64,000 nucleotides of DNA from DATFVA01 sp963815785 (GTDB taxonomy: Bacteria; Bacteroidota; Ignavibacteria; Ignavibacteriales; Ignavibacteriaceae), in the NCBI GenBank assembly GCA_963815785.1, contig CAWFHZ010000012.1, forward strand, positions 155,539 through 219,538. Reading direction: 5' to 3'. Below, one piece after another: positions 25,142 through 35,352 of this stretch (position 1 is the first letter of the stretch; every line of letters starts with the position of its first letter). The notes beneath the pieces were generated by a model. It was given only the letters and a program-made list of their open reading frames with translations, was not told the origin of the DNA and did no database searches. The position numbers were made by a program, and so were the translations under genes.

Positions 25142-27706
25142 TTGAATAACAATTCAATTTCACAAATCAAAGAACTATTCGGGCAGCTAATTGATCTGCC
25201 GAAAGAAGAGCACGAAAAATTTCTTGATGAACATTGCAAAGACAACTCTGAATTAAGAAAAGAACTTCTTTCACTTTTAAAATCATTTCAGAGCTCAGAA
25301 AATTTTTTAGAAGTTCCCACAATCGCTATTGAACCGATGGAAGAAACTCATAATCCTTTAGTCGGAAAACATATTGGTCCCTATCTGATTGAAAGTGAAA
25401 TCGGAGTGGGGGGAATGGGGATTGTGTATTCAGGCAAAAGAGATGATGATGAATTTGAACAGAAAGTCGCAATTAAAATTATCAAACACGGTTTCACTTC
25501 AGAATATTTCCTTAAAAGATTTCAGCGTGAACGACAGACGTTAGCTAATTTAAAACATCCTAATATTGCAAGACTACTCGATGGCGGAAGATCCTCTGAA
25601 GGGTTGCCGTACCTTGTAATGGAATACATAGACGGTATTCCTTTAACTGAATACTGCAATGAAAAAAATCTTTCTGTTGATGAAAAACTGAAACTGTATT
25701 CTATAGTTTGCAGTGCGGTTCAGTATGCGCATAAAAATCTTATTGTCCATCGGGATATTAAACCCGGAAATATATTAGTTGATAAAGAAGGTTCACCAAA
25801 ACTTCTGGATTTCGGAATTGCTAAACTTATAAATGAAGACTTTATTGAAACTGAAGAAAATTTAACTCAAACCGGAATTGCTCCATTAACTCCTGAATAT
25901 GCAAGTCCAGAACAAATTAATGGAGAAAAAATTACAACCTTAAGTGATATTTATTCTCTTGGTGTAATTCTTTACCAGGTATTAACGGGAGAACAACCCT
26001 ATAAAAGGAAAAGCGGTCCGGCATCAAACTTAAGTAAATCGATAAATGAAGAAAAAATACTTGCACCAAGTGAAAAAGTTAAAACAAAGGCAACATCTTT
26101 ACCAAGAGAAAAAACAGAAAGACTTTCCGGAAAACTGAAAGGAGACCTTGACAATATTGTTATGAAAGCAATGCACAAAGATCCCGAACAAAGGTATTCT
26201 TCTGTGCAGGAATTAATTGATGATATAAATCGATATTTAAAAGGACTTCCTGTTTCTGCAAGAGGAGATAAAATTTCTTACAGGGTTTCCAAGTTTGTGC
26301 AAAGACACAAAGCAGGAGTTGCTGTTTTTGTAATTATGAACCTTCTTGCTTTCGCCGGAATTGCCGCAATCATTTACCAGGGAAATGTCGCTGCTAAAGA
26401 AAGAGATAAAGCACAGACTGAGCTCAAGAAGTTTGAAGAAGTAAATAACTTTATGCTCGATATGCTTTCTTCCGCTGATCCGGGAGCGGAAGGAAAAGAT
26501 GTAAAAGTTTATGATCTGCTTGAGAAAGCTTCCTCCGATGTTGAGGTTAAATTAAAAAAATATCCTAAAGTAAAAGCTGCAATCAAACAAACTCTTGGTT
26601 CTACTTACATTGGAATTGGTGAATATAAAAAAGCTGAAAAACTGCTGCTCGAATCGCTTGAATCAACTAAAAAATTATTCGGAATAAAAAGCGCGGAAAC
26701 GGCAAAAGCATTTCATCAGCTCGGTTTGTGTTATGACTGGATAGGAAACTACAAACTTGCTGATTCCTGTTACAAAAAAGGAATAATGATTTATGAGGAA
26801 GTTTCAGGCGATAAACCTTTAAAAGGACTTGCAGATAATCTTAATGACTACGGTTCTTTTCTGACTAATGAAACCACGCTTTACGATAGTGCAACTTCTG
26901 TTTTTAAACGTGCACTGGAGATATATGAGCTTAACGGCGAGGGAGAAGGACAGAAAGCTGCAATCACAATCAACAACCTGGCGGTTAATCTGCATCATCA
27001 GAATAAAGTAGATGAAGCTGAAAAATATTACTTAAAGGCGGAAAAGATATTAACAGATCTTTATGGAATAAACAGACCGGAGATTGCAAGTATCTACAAC
27101 AACCTTGCTTTTATTTATCTCGATAATAAAAAATATGATGCCTCTGAAAAAGCATTTAAGAAAGCTTATGAAATTAAACTTGCAGTATTGGGAGAAAAAC
27201 ATCCGTCTATTGCGCTGGCATTAATAAATCTTGGTATGCTTTATTTTATAGAAGAAGATTATGATAAAGCTGAAAGACCATTATTAAAATCAATTGAGTT
27301 TTTCCATAAGGCGAATGAGCTTAAAGATCCGATGCTTGCTTTTGGCTATTACTGGCTTGGCAGAGTTTACCTTGAATCAGGTCAATTAGAAAAAGCCGAA
27401 CAAACTCTGAAAAATTCTCTAACGATAAGAGAAGAAATTTACCCGAAGAGTAATTACAAAATCTGGTCCGTACGCGGTGAGCTTGGTGTTTGTTTTGTTA
27501 AAATGAAAAGATATAACGAAGCAAAAAAAATACTTGATGATTGCGTTGTTTATTATAAAAAAGATGAAAACTTTGATGAGAAAAAACTCTCCCGTTACAC
27601 AAAATATTCAGCAATACTTTATAAAGAATTGGGCAATCAATTAAAGGCAGATGTGTACCAGGCAGAATACGACAGCCTTATGAATGTAAATGCCTCACCT
27701 GAATAA
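25142..27706 (+). CDS. Ser/Thr protein kinase with transmembrane helix and TPR domain
   Basis: The 854-residue product is read from a TTG at 25142. After a helical N-terminus comes a Hanks-type kinase at about residues 77-370: glycine loop GVGGMGIVYS, VAIKII lysine, HRDIKPGNIL catalytic loop, DFGIAKL and TPEYASPEQ. A transmembrane helix follows at about 397-417 (AGVAVFVIMNLLAFAGIAAI), then roughly nine TPR-like repeats to the end. All catalytic residues are present. The TPR part may sit outside the membrane and sense partners. Located 133 bp after the ECF-like sigma gene in the same direction. Confidence 0.92.
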   Translation: MNNNSISQIKELFGQLIDLPKEEHEKFLDEHCKDNSELRKELLSLLKSFQSSENFLEVPTIAIEPMEETHNPLVGKHIGPYLIESEIGVGGMGIVYSGKRDDDEFEQKVAIKIIKHGFTSEYFLKRFQRERQTLANLKHPNIARLLDGGRSSEGLPYLVMEYIDGIPLTEYCNEKNLSVDEKLKLYSIVCSAVQYAHKNLIVHRDIKPGNILVDKEGSPKLLDFGIAKLINEDFIETEENLTQTGIAPLTPEYASPEQINGEKITTLSDIYSLGVILYQVLTGEQPYKRKSGPASNLSKSINEEKILAPSEKVKTKATSLPREKTERLSGKLKGDLDNIVMKAMHKDPEQRYSSVQELIDDINRYLKGLPVSARGDKISYRVSKFVQRHKAGVAVFVIMNLLAFAGIAAIIYQGNVAAKERDKAQTELKKFEEVNNFMLDMLSSADPGAEGKDVKVYDLLEKASSDVEVKLKKYPKVKAAIKQTLGSTYIGIGEYKKAEKLLLESLESTKKLFGIKSAETAKAFHQLGLCYDWIGNYKLADSCYKKGIMIYEEVSGDKPLKGLADNLNDYGSFLTNETTLYDSATSVFKRALEIYELNGEGEGQKAAITINNLAVNLHHQNKVDEAEKYYLKAEKILTDLYGINRPEIASIYNNLAFIYLDNKKYDASEKAFKKAYEIKLAVLGEKHPSIALALINLGMLYFIEEDYDKAERPLLKSIEFFHKANELKDPMLAFGYYWLGRVYLESGQLEKAEQTLKNSLTIREEIYPKSNYKIWSVRGELGVCFVKMKRYNEAKKILDDCVVYYKKDENFDEKKLSRYTKYSAILYKELGNQLKADVYQAEYDSLMNVNASPE

Positions 27707-27925
27707 GCGAAAGGCATTCAAAGCCAATTTTAATCGAATCTTTACCCAATTAACAAGATAATTTGACCGGTTTGCTTTGGGAATACTTTTCTTAACAAAA
27801 AATTCACTTAAAGATTTTCAATTTTCATGTTAAATAATCGTAAATTTAAGGTTGCTATGGAATAGTTTTTGAAACTATTCAGCTAGTTAAAGTGTTTAAA
27901 GAATAAGTAATACCTTGAGTTTATT

Positions 27926-28510
27926 ATGTTAGCCTTAATTCAATGTGAAAATACTTCAGTTAAAGAACTTTCAAAAGCTCTAACACAAATTGGTGAACCG
28001 TTCAAAATTACCGATAGTGAGGCTGATATTTGCAATTCAGGTAAAATTATTCTTTACGGAAGCGGTTCAGCAAAACAGAACATTAGACAACTTCATCTAT
28101 TAAATCTTTTTTCCCTTCTGAGAATGATAAATAAACCGATCCTTGGAATCGGACTTGGTGTTGAACTTATGTGTGATCATACACCAAATGAAAATATTTC
28201 ATGCCTTGGTTTATTTCCGGTTGAATCCGGTAAAATTGAAGATGAGCAAATTGCGGTTTCTCACCAGGGACTTAAAAAAGTTGATATATTACAGAAGAGC
28301 CCGCTTTTTAAAGACATCGAATCCGGAAGTGAATTCTTTTTTTCAGAAAACTATTATTTACCGCAGAATGAATTTACCACTGCCGTTGTAAAAAACGGGG
28401 TAACCGTTTCGGCTTCGGTTGAGAAGGGCAACGCATTCGGTGTGCAATTTCATCCGGAAAGATCAGGTGAGGCCGGGTTAACTTTATTAAAAAATTTTAT
28501 AAACTTCTGA
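27926..28510 (+). CDS. HisH-like class I glutamine amidotransferase homologue lacking the catalytic cysteine
   Basis: The 194-residue product aligns along its length with HisH, the glutaminase subunit of imidazole glycerol phosphate synthase. The segment that should be GICLGMQLL reads GIGLGVELM, so the nucleophilic Cys is Gly (GGA codon). The oxyanion-side PHMGWN region is also altered to SHQGLK. The C-terminal VQFHPERSGEAGLTLLKNF, with the His and Glu of the triad, is well kept. No hisF or other his gene is near. It is therefore probably not a glutaminase and may act as a regulatory or scaffold relative. The reading frame is intact. Confidence 0.8.
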   Translation: MLALIQCENTSVKELSKALTQIGEPFKITDSEADICNSGKIILYGSGSAKQNIRQLHLLNLFSLLRMINKPILGIGLGVELMCDHTPNENISCLGLFPVESGKIEDEQIAVSHQGLKKVDILQKSPLFKDIESGSEFFFSENYYLPQNEFTTAVVKNGVTVSASVEKGNAFGVQFHPERSGEAGLTLLKNFINF

Positions 28511-28702
28511 TAAGCTTTTTACAGTCATTTCTTTTTACTTTCCTGTTATTTGTAGTCCTATCTTTTTATTTTTCGTTACCACTACTTATAAATTTTATCG
28601 ATTTACTTTGAACGATTTACAAATGTTACTGTTAAATACTTAACAATACATCGGTAATGATTTATATAATTTGATGTTCGATCATAACAAAGGAGAAAAA
28701 TA

Positions 28703-29788
28703 ATGCAGAATTTCCTGAACCAAAGTTATTTTGGAAATACCATCCTTCATTATTTCATTGCTCTGGGAATTTTTATCCTTGGCATAATCATAATCAAAAT
28801 ATTTAAAGTTGTAATACTTAAAAGATTACAAAAATGGGCGGAAGCAACAGAAACAACGATAGATGATTTACTAATAAGCGGAATTCAGAAAACTGTTGTT
28901 CCTCTTCTGTATTTCGGAGCATTTTATCTCGGGGTTAAGTCCCTTAAAATAGATCCAAATACAGTGGATATAATTAATAAGATTGTTGTCGTTGTATTTA
29001 CTTTTTTCCTGCTTCGGGCAATTACTTCCGTAATCCGCTATTCACTAAATGCATATGTGAGGAAAAAAAGCGAGGGACAATCCCGTGAAAAAGAATTAAG
29101 AGGAATCTCAACAATAATCAATATTGTAATCTGGACTGTAGGTCTGGTTTTCCTTCTGGATAATCTTGGTATTAAAGTTTCGGCAGTAATTACAGGTCTG
29201 GGTATCGGCGGTATAGCTGTTGCCCTGGCAGCCCAGGCAATACTGGGAGATTTATTTGCTTACTTCGTTATCTTCTTCGATCGCCCGTTTGAAATAGGGG
29301 ATTTTATTATTGTAGGGGACAAAGTCGGATCTGTTGAATATATCGGGTTGAAAACAACCCGCATAAGAAGCTTAAGCGGAGAGCAATTGATAATTTCAAA
29401 CAAGGATCTCACCGATTCGAGAATTCACAATTATAAAAAGATGGAGCGAAGAAGAGTTGTTTTTCAGCTTGGTGTTATATACCAGACAACATTCGAACAG
29501 GTTAAAGAAATCCCTGTAATAGTAAAGCAAATAATTGAAAACCAGGGGGATACAACATTCGACCGTGGTCATTTTGCAAAGTATGGAGATTTCAGTCTGA
29601 ACTTTGAGTTTGTTTATTATGTAAACAGTCCGGACTATGTAAAGTATATGGATGTCCAGCAGTCAATAAATCTTGCTATATATAAATCATTTGAAGAAAA
29701 AGGAATTGAGTTTGCATATCCAACTCAGACTCTTTTTATGTCAATGATGAATGGAAATGGTTCTGAACAGAAAGAACTAAAATCTTAA
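28703..29788 (+). CDS. MscS-family mechanosensitive ion channel
   Basis: The 361-residue inner-membrane protein has N-terminal helices (YFIALGIFILGIIIIKIFKV), two more membrane spans, and the pore helix GLGIGGIAVALAAQAILGDL typical of MscS TM3. The beta domain FEIGDFIIVGDKVGSVEYIG and the mixed C-terminal domain follow. A strong ribosome site (AAAGGAG) precedes the ATG. It should release solutes during osmotic down-shock. Single gene, convergent with the metallophosphoesterase. Confidence 0.93.
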   Translation: MQNFLNQSYFGNTILHYFIALGIFILGIIIIKIFKVVILKRLQKWAEATETTIDDLLISGIQKTVVPLLYFGAFYLGVKSLKIDPNTVDIINKIVVVVFTFFLLRAITSVIRYSLNAYVRKKSEGQSREKELRGISTIINIVIWTVGLVFLLDNLGIKVSAVITGLGIGGIAVALAAQAILGDLFAYFVIFFDRPFEIGDFIIVGDKVGSVEYIGLKTTRIRSLSGEQLIISNKDLTDSRIHNYKKMERRRVVFQLGVIYQTTFEQVKEIPVIVKQIIENQGDTTFDRGHFAKYGDFSLNFEFVYYVNSPDYVKYMDVQQSINLAIYKSFEEKGIEFAYPTQTLFMSMMNGNGSEQKELKS

Positions 29789-29801
29789 AAGGAAAATCTG
29801 T

Positions 29802-31040
29802 TTAGTCTTTGCGTAAAACAATAACTGTTATTTCGGGAGTGGAGTTATATCTCATCGGTACAAGTGACATTCCCAATCCCCTTGTTACAATCATTAAGCA
29901 TTTTCCGAAGTGAAAATCTCCTTTAACAAACCGGGTTTCTAATAATGTTGGGGTTAGGTTAATAAACGGGAAAAGAAAGGATACCTGCCCTCCGTGTGTA
30001 TGTCCCGCAAGAAAAAGATTATACCCTGCACGGGCAGCCGATTGAACTGCCTGTGAATTGGGCTGATGGATAAGAACAATTTTAAGATCAACATTGTTCA
30101 ACTTATGTATAAGGGAATCTATGGTTTCGGTTTTCAGATGTTCAACATATGTACTTGTTAAAAAAGTAATCCCGATTTTAGAATTTTTAATATTCAAAAC
30201 CGTATCCTTATCATTAAACATTTTCACGTTATACTTCTGCATTGCCCCTTCGACTTCTCTTAAACTTCTGCTGTAATCATTGCGGTAAGCCCAGTTATCA
30301 TGATCTCCTATGCAGGAATACACTCCATATTTTGATTTTATTTTTCCAACGTATTCTGCTGCTTCATTAATGTAATCAGGAGTAGAGGTAATCATATCTC
30401 CCCCAATTAAAACAAGGTCGGGATCGGTTTCGTTTACTCTACCGATATATTTTCCAAGCCTTGAAGCATCCGTGTAAGCATCTGCCTGAATATCAGAAAT
30501 AAAAGTGATTCTGAAATTATTCAACGATTCCGGCAGATCAGATTTTTTGTACTCTACTATTCTTGTTGAAACTGTGTAGTAATCAAATATTACTCTTGCC
30601 GGAACGTAGATGATAAAGAAGGAAAGTATAACTAAAATGATTTTCGCTTCAATATTCCTCAGCTTTTCTTTATGTCTTTTATAAACAGGATAAATTACAA
30701 GCTTTACAACTTCAAGAATTAAAAATAAAAGCAAACATTGAACAACAAGAAAAGTCCAAAGCCAGAACGGATAAAGAAGGAAATAATTTATATACCACTC
30801 ATCGGGAATTTCAGGTCTTGCGTCGACCTGTAGTTGAACCGAAAGAAAAATATACGCTGCAAGTAAAAAGATAGGATATAAATTCAAAAAGATTAAAAGA
30901 ACCCTGAAAACTCTTTTCAGGATTTTTGCTGATACTTTTGGAAAAATTCTGAGAATTGATTTATAAACTTTCCGCACAAAATAAAACTGCACAAGAAAAA
31001 TCAGGATGAAGGTTACAATAATTACTAAGATGAATCCCAT
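29802..31040 (-). CDS. membrane-anchored metallophosphoesterase (YkuE-like)
   Basis: The 412-residue product has about four N-terminal membrane helices (residues 1-160, e.g. GFILVIIVTFILIFLVQFYF), then a calcineurin-like phosphoesterase domain. Metal-site motifs read FISDIQAD, GGDMITS, GDHDNW and AGHTHGGQ. The first usually reads D-x-H and the third G-N-H-D/E, so here a His is replaced by Gln and an Asn by Asp. The last motif is normal. Some relatives act on UDP-lipid or lipid substrates; the substrate here is unknown. Activity is likely but with altered ligands. Confidence 0.85.
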   Translation of the reverse strand: MGFILVIIVTFILIFLVQFYFVRKVYKSILRIFPKVSAKILKRVFRVLLIFLNLYPIFLLAAYIFLSVQLQVDARPEIPDEWYINYFLLYPFWLWTFLVVQCLLLFLILEVVKLVIYPVYKRHKEKLRNIEAKIILVILSFFIIYVPARVIFDYYTVSTRIVEYKKSDLPESLNNFRITFISDIQADAYTDASRLGKYIGRVNETDPDLVLIGGDMITSTPDYINEAAEYVGKIKSKYGVYSCIGDHDNWAYRNDYSRSLREVEGAMQKYNVKMFNDKDTVLNIKNSKIGITFLTSTYVEHLKTETIDSLIHKLNNVDLKIVLIHQPNSQAVQSAARAGYNLFLAGHTHGGQVSFLFPFINLTPTLLETRFVKGDFHFGKCLMIVTRGLGMSLVPMRYNSTPEITVIVLRKD

Positions 31041-31071
31041 TGTATTATAATATATAAAATGAAGTTTTAAT

Positions 31072-31141
31072 CTTTGAGTCTTCGTGTCTTGGTGACAAAA
31101 AAATTACAATATAATCGCCACGAAGACGCTAAGGCGCTAAG
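31072..31141. repeat. intergenic inverted repeat of the CTTCGTG/CACGAAG type
   Basis: GTCTTCGTG at 31078-31086 and CACGAAGAC at 31119-31127 are perfect 9-bp arms, with further imperfect pairing outward. The right end (GACGCTAAGGCGCTAAGAA) resembles the end of the element at 42881-42940, so these are probably members of one dispersed family. Confidence 0.6.
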
Positions 31142-31144
31142 AAA

Positions 31145-31885
31145 TTATAAGTTTTTTATTTGTTCGATAAACTTAAGCATTTTTTTATAATGTGAACCCT
31201 TCCAGTATACTTTATCACATTGTGTGCAGTACCAGAATTCATTCTGCCATTCTTTTACTTTAGGCGGAATTCTCATTTCCATTTTTTCTTTCTCAACCGG
31301 TTCAAGAATATTGTTGCATTCAAGACATCTTAAAAATTCCTTAATATCATCTTTAAGATCAAACCTTAGAATTACTTCTTTCACCTGTTCTTCAAGTCCT
31401 TCGTTCCGTATCCAGTAACCATGAGTAACTTTTAAGTTTTTCAGAAGTTCTCTGTCTTTAGTAAGAATTGTTCGTTTTTCATTTAATGATATATCAATTA
31501 TCTCCTGATCTGAAAAATCATTTTTGTACAGAACATCAAATCCAAGCATTCGCAAATATCTGGCGAGTGAACCAATGTGAACGTCCGCAATAAATTTCGG
31601 TTCGCGTAAAGGTTTACTTCTTAAATGCTGAACATTTCTTATATCGAATGATTCAAAAACAGGATATACACTAATGTCATCTTCATCATTTACAACATAA
31701 CTGAAATCGACAGAGTTCCCGTTGACAAGTATCATATCAATTTCTGTGTGCGGAACACCGAGAGACTCAATCATATCTTTTACAGAAGCACGATCTATAA
31801 AATCGTGTTCAAATCTAACTTTTCTTTTATCCGGAGGAAGGAAATCGTTTAGTTCTTCGTAAAATCTAAGGAAAGCCCTTTTCAT
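31145..31885 (-). CDS. Mut7-C RNase-domain protein with ubiquitin-like N-terminus
   Basis: The 246-residue product has an N-terminal ubiquitin-like part (about 1-90, with MILVNGNSVDFSYVVNDEDD). A PIN-like Mut7-C domain follows: KFIADVHIGSLARYLRMLGF, then NEKRTILTKDRELL with conserved acidic residues. A C-terminal zinc ribbon uses CLECNN and CTQCDKVYWKGSHYKKM. This is the standard bacterial Mut7-C architecture. RNase activity is predicted by fold but rarely tested. It is upstream of the metallophosphoesterase on the same strand with the repeat element between them. Confidence 0.88.
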   Translation of the reverse strand: MKRAFLRFYEELNDFLPPDKRKVRFEHDFIDRASVKDMIESLGVPHTEIDMILVNGNSVDFSYVVNDEDDISVYPVFESFDIRNVQHLRSKPLREPKFIADVHIGSLARYLRMLGFDVLYKNDFSDQEIIDISLNEKRTILTKDRELLKNLKVTHGYWIRNEGLEEQVKEVILRFDLKDDIKEFLRCLECNNILEPVEKEKMEMRIPPKVKEWQNEFWYCTQCDKVYWKGSHYKKMLKFIEQIKNL

Positions 31886-31998
31886 TTTTTTAAATTTGTT
31901 TGTCAGTCTTAGCCTGTCGGGGACTGATTTTTCTACTTTCTATTACATTTCGATAACCTGTCTGCCGGAAAGGCTGGACTCAATGTGACTATTACAAA

Positions 31999-33762
31999 TT
32001 ACACTACTTTTATGTGCAATTCTTTCAACTGCTCCTCACTAACAGGAGAAGGAGATTCGTCCATTAAGGAAACTGCACTTGCTGTTTTAGGAAATGCAAT
32101 TACATCTCTGATTGAACTTTCACCTGCAAAAATCATAACCATTCTATCAAATCCGAAGGCGATTCCCCCGTGCGGAGGAGCGCCGTATTTAAATGCGTTT
32201 AATAAGAATCCGAATTTCTGTTCAGCTTCCTCTTTGCCTATACCCAACGCACGAAACATTTTTGACTGCAATTCTGTATTGTGAATCCTTATGCTGCCGC
32301 CGGCAATTTCAGTTCCGTTTAAAACAAGATCATAAGCTCTGGCGCGGACTCTTCCGGGATCACTTTCCATATACTGAATATCATCAACAACAGGAGAAGT
32401 AAAAGGATGATGCATTGCATAAAATCTTTTTGTGTCTTCATCCCATTCAAACAAAGGAAAATCAGTTGTCCACAACAATGCAGGTTCGGTGTCCGGTTTT
32501 ATTAACTCAAGTCTTTTTGCCATCTCTATTCGCAGGTAACCCATAATATTAAGAGCTTTCAATTTCGGACCGGAAATAATTAAAATTAAATCTCCGTCTT
32601 TTGCATTCATTTCTGTAATAAGATTTTTCTTTTCTTCATCTGAAAAGAATTTAGCTACAGGAGCTTCAATATCTTTCCCTTTTACTTTTAACCACACAAG
32701 TCCCGCAGCGCCAAGGCTTTTCACATAATCAGTTAAAGAATCAAGCTGATTTCTTGAATAAGGCGCACATCCTTCTGCAAGCAAACCGGTTATTATTCCG
32801 TTGTTATTTACCTGCTCACGAAAAACTTTGAACTCACTGTTGGCAAAAATTTTATTTAATGATTTTAATTCTAATCCGAAACGTAAATCTGGTTTATCAC
32901 TTCCGTATTTTTCCATTGCCTCATCAAAAGAAAGTCTTGGAAGCGGAAGCTGTAAATCTTTATTCCAGATTTCTTCAAATAAAACTTTCATAAAACCTTC
33001 GACCATTTCGAAAACATCTTCTCTATCAACAAAAGACATTTCAACATCTATCTGCGTAAACTCAGGCTGTCTGTCTGCACGTAAATCTTCATCGCGGAAA
33101 CATTTAACAATCTGGAAATACCTGTCAAACCCTGAAACCATTAATAACTGCTTATAAGTTTGCGGAGACTGCGGAAGTGCATAAAACTTTGCTTTGTGTA
33201 ATCTGCTTGGCACAAGATAATCTCGCGCACCTTCGGGAGTGCTTTTCATCAGCACAGGAGTTTCTACTTCAACAAATTTATTTTCATCAAAATATTTCCG
33301 GGTTAACTGTGCCAGTTTATGTCTTAATAAAAGATTTTTCTGCAATGCCGGTCTGCGTAAATCGAGGTAACGGTATTTTAATCTTAAATCTTCAAAAGCA
33401 TCTGTGTTATCTTTAATAGCAAACGGGGGAGTTTCTGCTTCATTCAAAATTATTACTTTACTAACAAGCACATCGATCTTACCCGTTTCAAGTTCAGCGT
33501 TAACTGCATCATCAGGTCTTTTTCTAACCACACCTTCAACAGAAAGAACAAACTCATTTCTGATATCTTTTGCGATTTCGAAAGCATCATTATTATCTGG
33601 TTCAAAAGCAATCTGCGTAATGCCGTAACGGTCGCGAAGCCAGATAAAAATTAACGCTCCGAGATCTCTTCTTCTGTCAACCCATCCGTTTAATACTACT
33701 TTTTCACCTGCATTTTTTCCCCTGAGTTCGCCGCAGGTATGAGTTCTTCTTTCAAATTTCAT
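31999..33762 (-). CDS. aspS: aspartyl-tRNA synthetase
   Basis: Class II synthetase that charges tRNA-Asp (or Asp and Asn tRNAs). The 587-residue product is bacterial type: an OB-fold anticodon domain (GWVDRRRDLGALIFIWLRDR), then the catalytic core with motif 2 (CFRDEDLRADRQPEFTQID). The GAD insertion is at about 290-410, and motif 3 (GGIAFGFDRMVM) is near the end. Start ATG at 33762. Complete; no odd features. Whether it discriminates Asp from Asn tRNA cannot be judged from this. Confidence 0.96.
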   Translation of the reverse strand: MKFERRTHTCGELRGKNAGEKVVLNGWVDRRRDLGALIFIWLRDRYGITQIAFEPDNNDAFEIAKDIRNEFVLSVEGVVRKRPDDAVNAELETGKIDVLVSKVIILNEAETPPFAIKDNTDAFEDLRLKYRYLDLRRPALQKNLLLRHKLAQLTRKYFDENKFVEVETPVLMKSTPEGARDYLVPSRLHKAKFYALPQSPQTYKQLLMVSGFDRYFQIVKCFRDEDLRADRQPEFTQIDVEMSFVDREDVFEMVEGFMKVLFEEIWNKDLQLPLPRLSFDEAMEKYGSDKPDLRFGLELKSLNKIFANSEFKVFREQVNNNGIITGLLAEGCAPYSRNQLDSLTDYVKSLGAAGLVWLKVKGKDIEAPVAKFFSDEEKKNLITEMNAKDGDLILIISGPKLKALNIMGYLRIEMAKRLELIKPDTEPALLWTTDFPLFEWDEDTKRFYAMHHPFTSPVVDDIQYMESDPGRVRARAYDLVLNGTEIAGGSIRIHNTELQSKMFRALGIGKEEAEQKFGFLLNAFKYGAPPHGGIAFGFDRMVMIFAGESSIRDVIAFPKTASAVSLMDESPSPVSEEQLKELHIKVV

Positions 33763-33866
33763 TTTGTAACTTTACTTCGTTAAATAATTTTGAGACGATA
33801 AAAATAATTAATCTATTAAGGGCATACAAATTAAATAAAAATACTGCCCAAGGGTATAAATGATCT

Positions 33867-35144
33867 ATGAATCCTGTAGAAATAATAAGAAAAAAGCGTG
33901 AAGGTGAATCTTTATCTTCCAAAGAAATTAAATATATAATAGATGGATTTACTAAGGATAAAATTCCCGATTACCAGTTTTCTGCATTTTTAATGGCTGT
34001 CTATTTCCAGGGAATGACAAAAGAAGAGACCTCGGTTTTAACCGATTCTATGCTTCACAGCGGAAAAGTTATTAATCTGAAAAATATAAAAGGATATAAA
34101 GTTGATAAACATTCAACCGGCGGAGTTGGTGATAAAACTTCTTTAATTCTTGCGCCGATTGCAGCGGCTGCAGGAGTAAAAGTTCCGATGATTTCCGGAA
34201 GAGGACTCGGACACACAGGCGGAACTCTCGATAAACTTGAGTCAATTCCCGGCTTCAGAACCAATTTATCTTTAAGGGAATATAAATCAGTTTTGAATAA
34301 AGTCGGCGCTGTTTTAATCGGACAGACAAAAGATATTGCTCCGGCTGATAAAGTGATTTATTCTTTAAGAGACGTTACCGCAACTGTCGAATCAATTCCA
34401 TTAATCACTGCAAGTATTATGAGTAAGAAACTCGCAGAAGGAATTAATGGTCTTGTCCTCGATGTAAAAACCGGAAGCGGTGCTTTTATGAAAAGCATGA
34501 AAGATGCAAAAGAGTTAACTGATTCATTGGTTAATACAGCAAAGGCATTTGATAAAAAAATCGTTGCATTTATAACTGATATGAATCAACCTCTCGGAAC
34601 GCATATCGGCAACTGGCTTGAAGTTGTTGAATGTAAAAATATTCTCAACGGAAAAATTAAAAATGATTTATATGAAGTTAAGCACAAAACTTGCCGGAGC
34701 AATGATTTGTCTAGCTAACAAAGCTGAACAAATTGAAAAGGGACAAAATTGCAAAAAATTAATCCAAAACGGAAAGGCTTATGATAAGTTTTTAGAAATC
34801 GTAAAAGCTCAGGGCGGAGATATTTCTTATTTAAATAATCCGGAAAAATATCCTTCATCAAAATTTCACGATAAAGTAATCGCACAAAAATCAGGATATA
34901 TTTCTAAAATAGATACTTACGAAATCGGAATGGCATCACTTGAACTTGGCGCCGGAAGAAAAACAAAAGAAGATAAAATTGATCCCAAAGCAGGAATCAT
35001 TTTTAAAGTAAAAATCGGGACAAAAGTTAAAAAAAAGAAACAATTGCAGAGTTATTTTCTGATTCGAAAAAGGGCATTAAACAGGCAAAAGATAGAATAA
35101 ACACGGTCAGTAATAATTACTTCAAATCGACCTGCAAAAATTAA
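33867..35144 (+). CDS. deoA: pyrimidine-nucleoside (thymidine) phosphorylase, two compensating frameshifts
   Basis: Phosphorolysis of thymidine or uridine in nucleoside salvage. The first frame carries the N-domain and the family signature KHSTGGVGDKTSLILAP and SGRGLGHTGGTLDKLES. Near 34679 one extra base moves the sequence into a second frame, which continues STKLAGAMICLANKAE to KIGTKVKK. At an eight-A run near 35030 one base is missing, and the third frame finishes ETIAELFSDSKKGIKQA to a stop at 35142. The repaired length of about 425 residues is normal for the family. Opposite-sign shifts that restore the frame fit sequence errors better than decay. Confidence 0.85.
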
Positions 35145-35352
35145 ACTGATTAAAAAAATAATTTATTAAAATTCTCTGGTGGGCATTTTTCCGAAAAGCA
35201 AGATTTCTCCAGAAAGTTGAAATGACAAAATTGAACTTAAACTAATTCACAAGCTCTGCTTCTATAAAACTTAATCCAAAATTTATTTCAATTCTTAAGT
35301 AGTACCCTTATATTTCAATCATACTTTAAAACTATGAAAGCCGAGGATAATA

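Noticed and set aside
27926..28510. Annotation as functional HisH of histidine biosynthesis
   Set aside because: Catalytic Cys is missing and no his genes are near.
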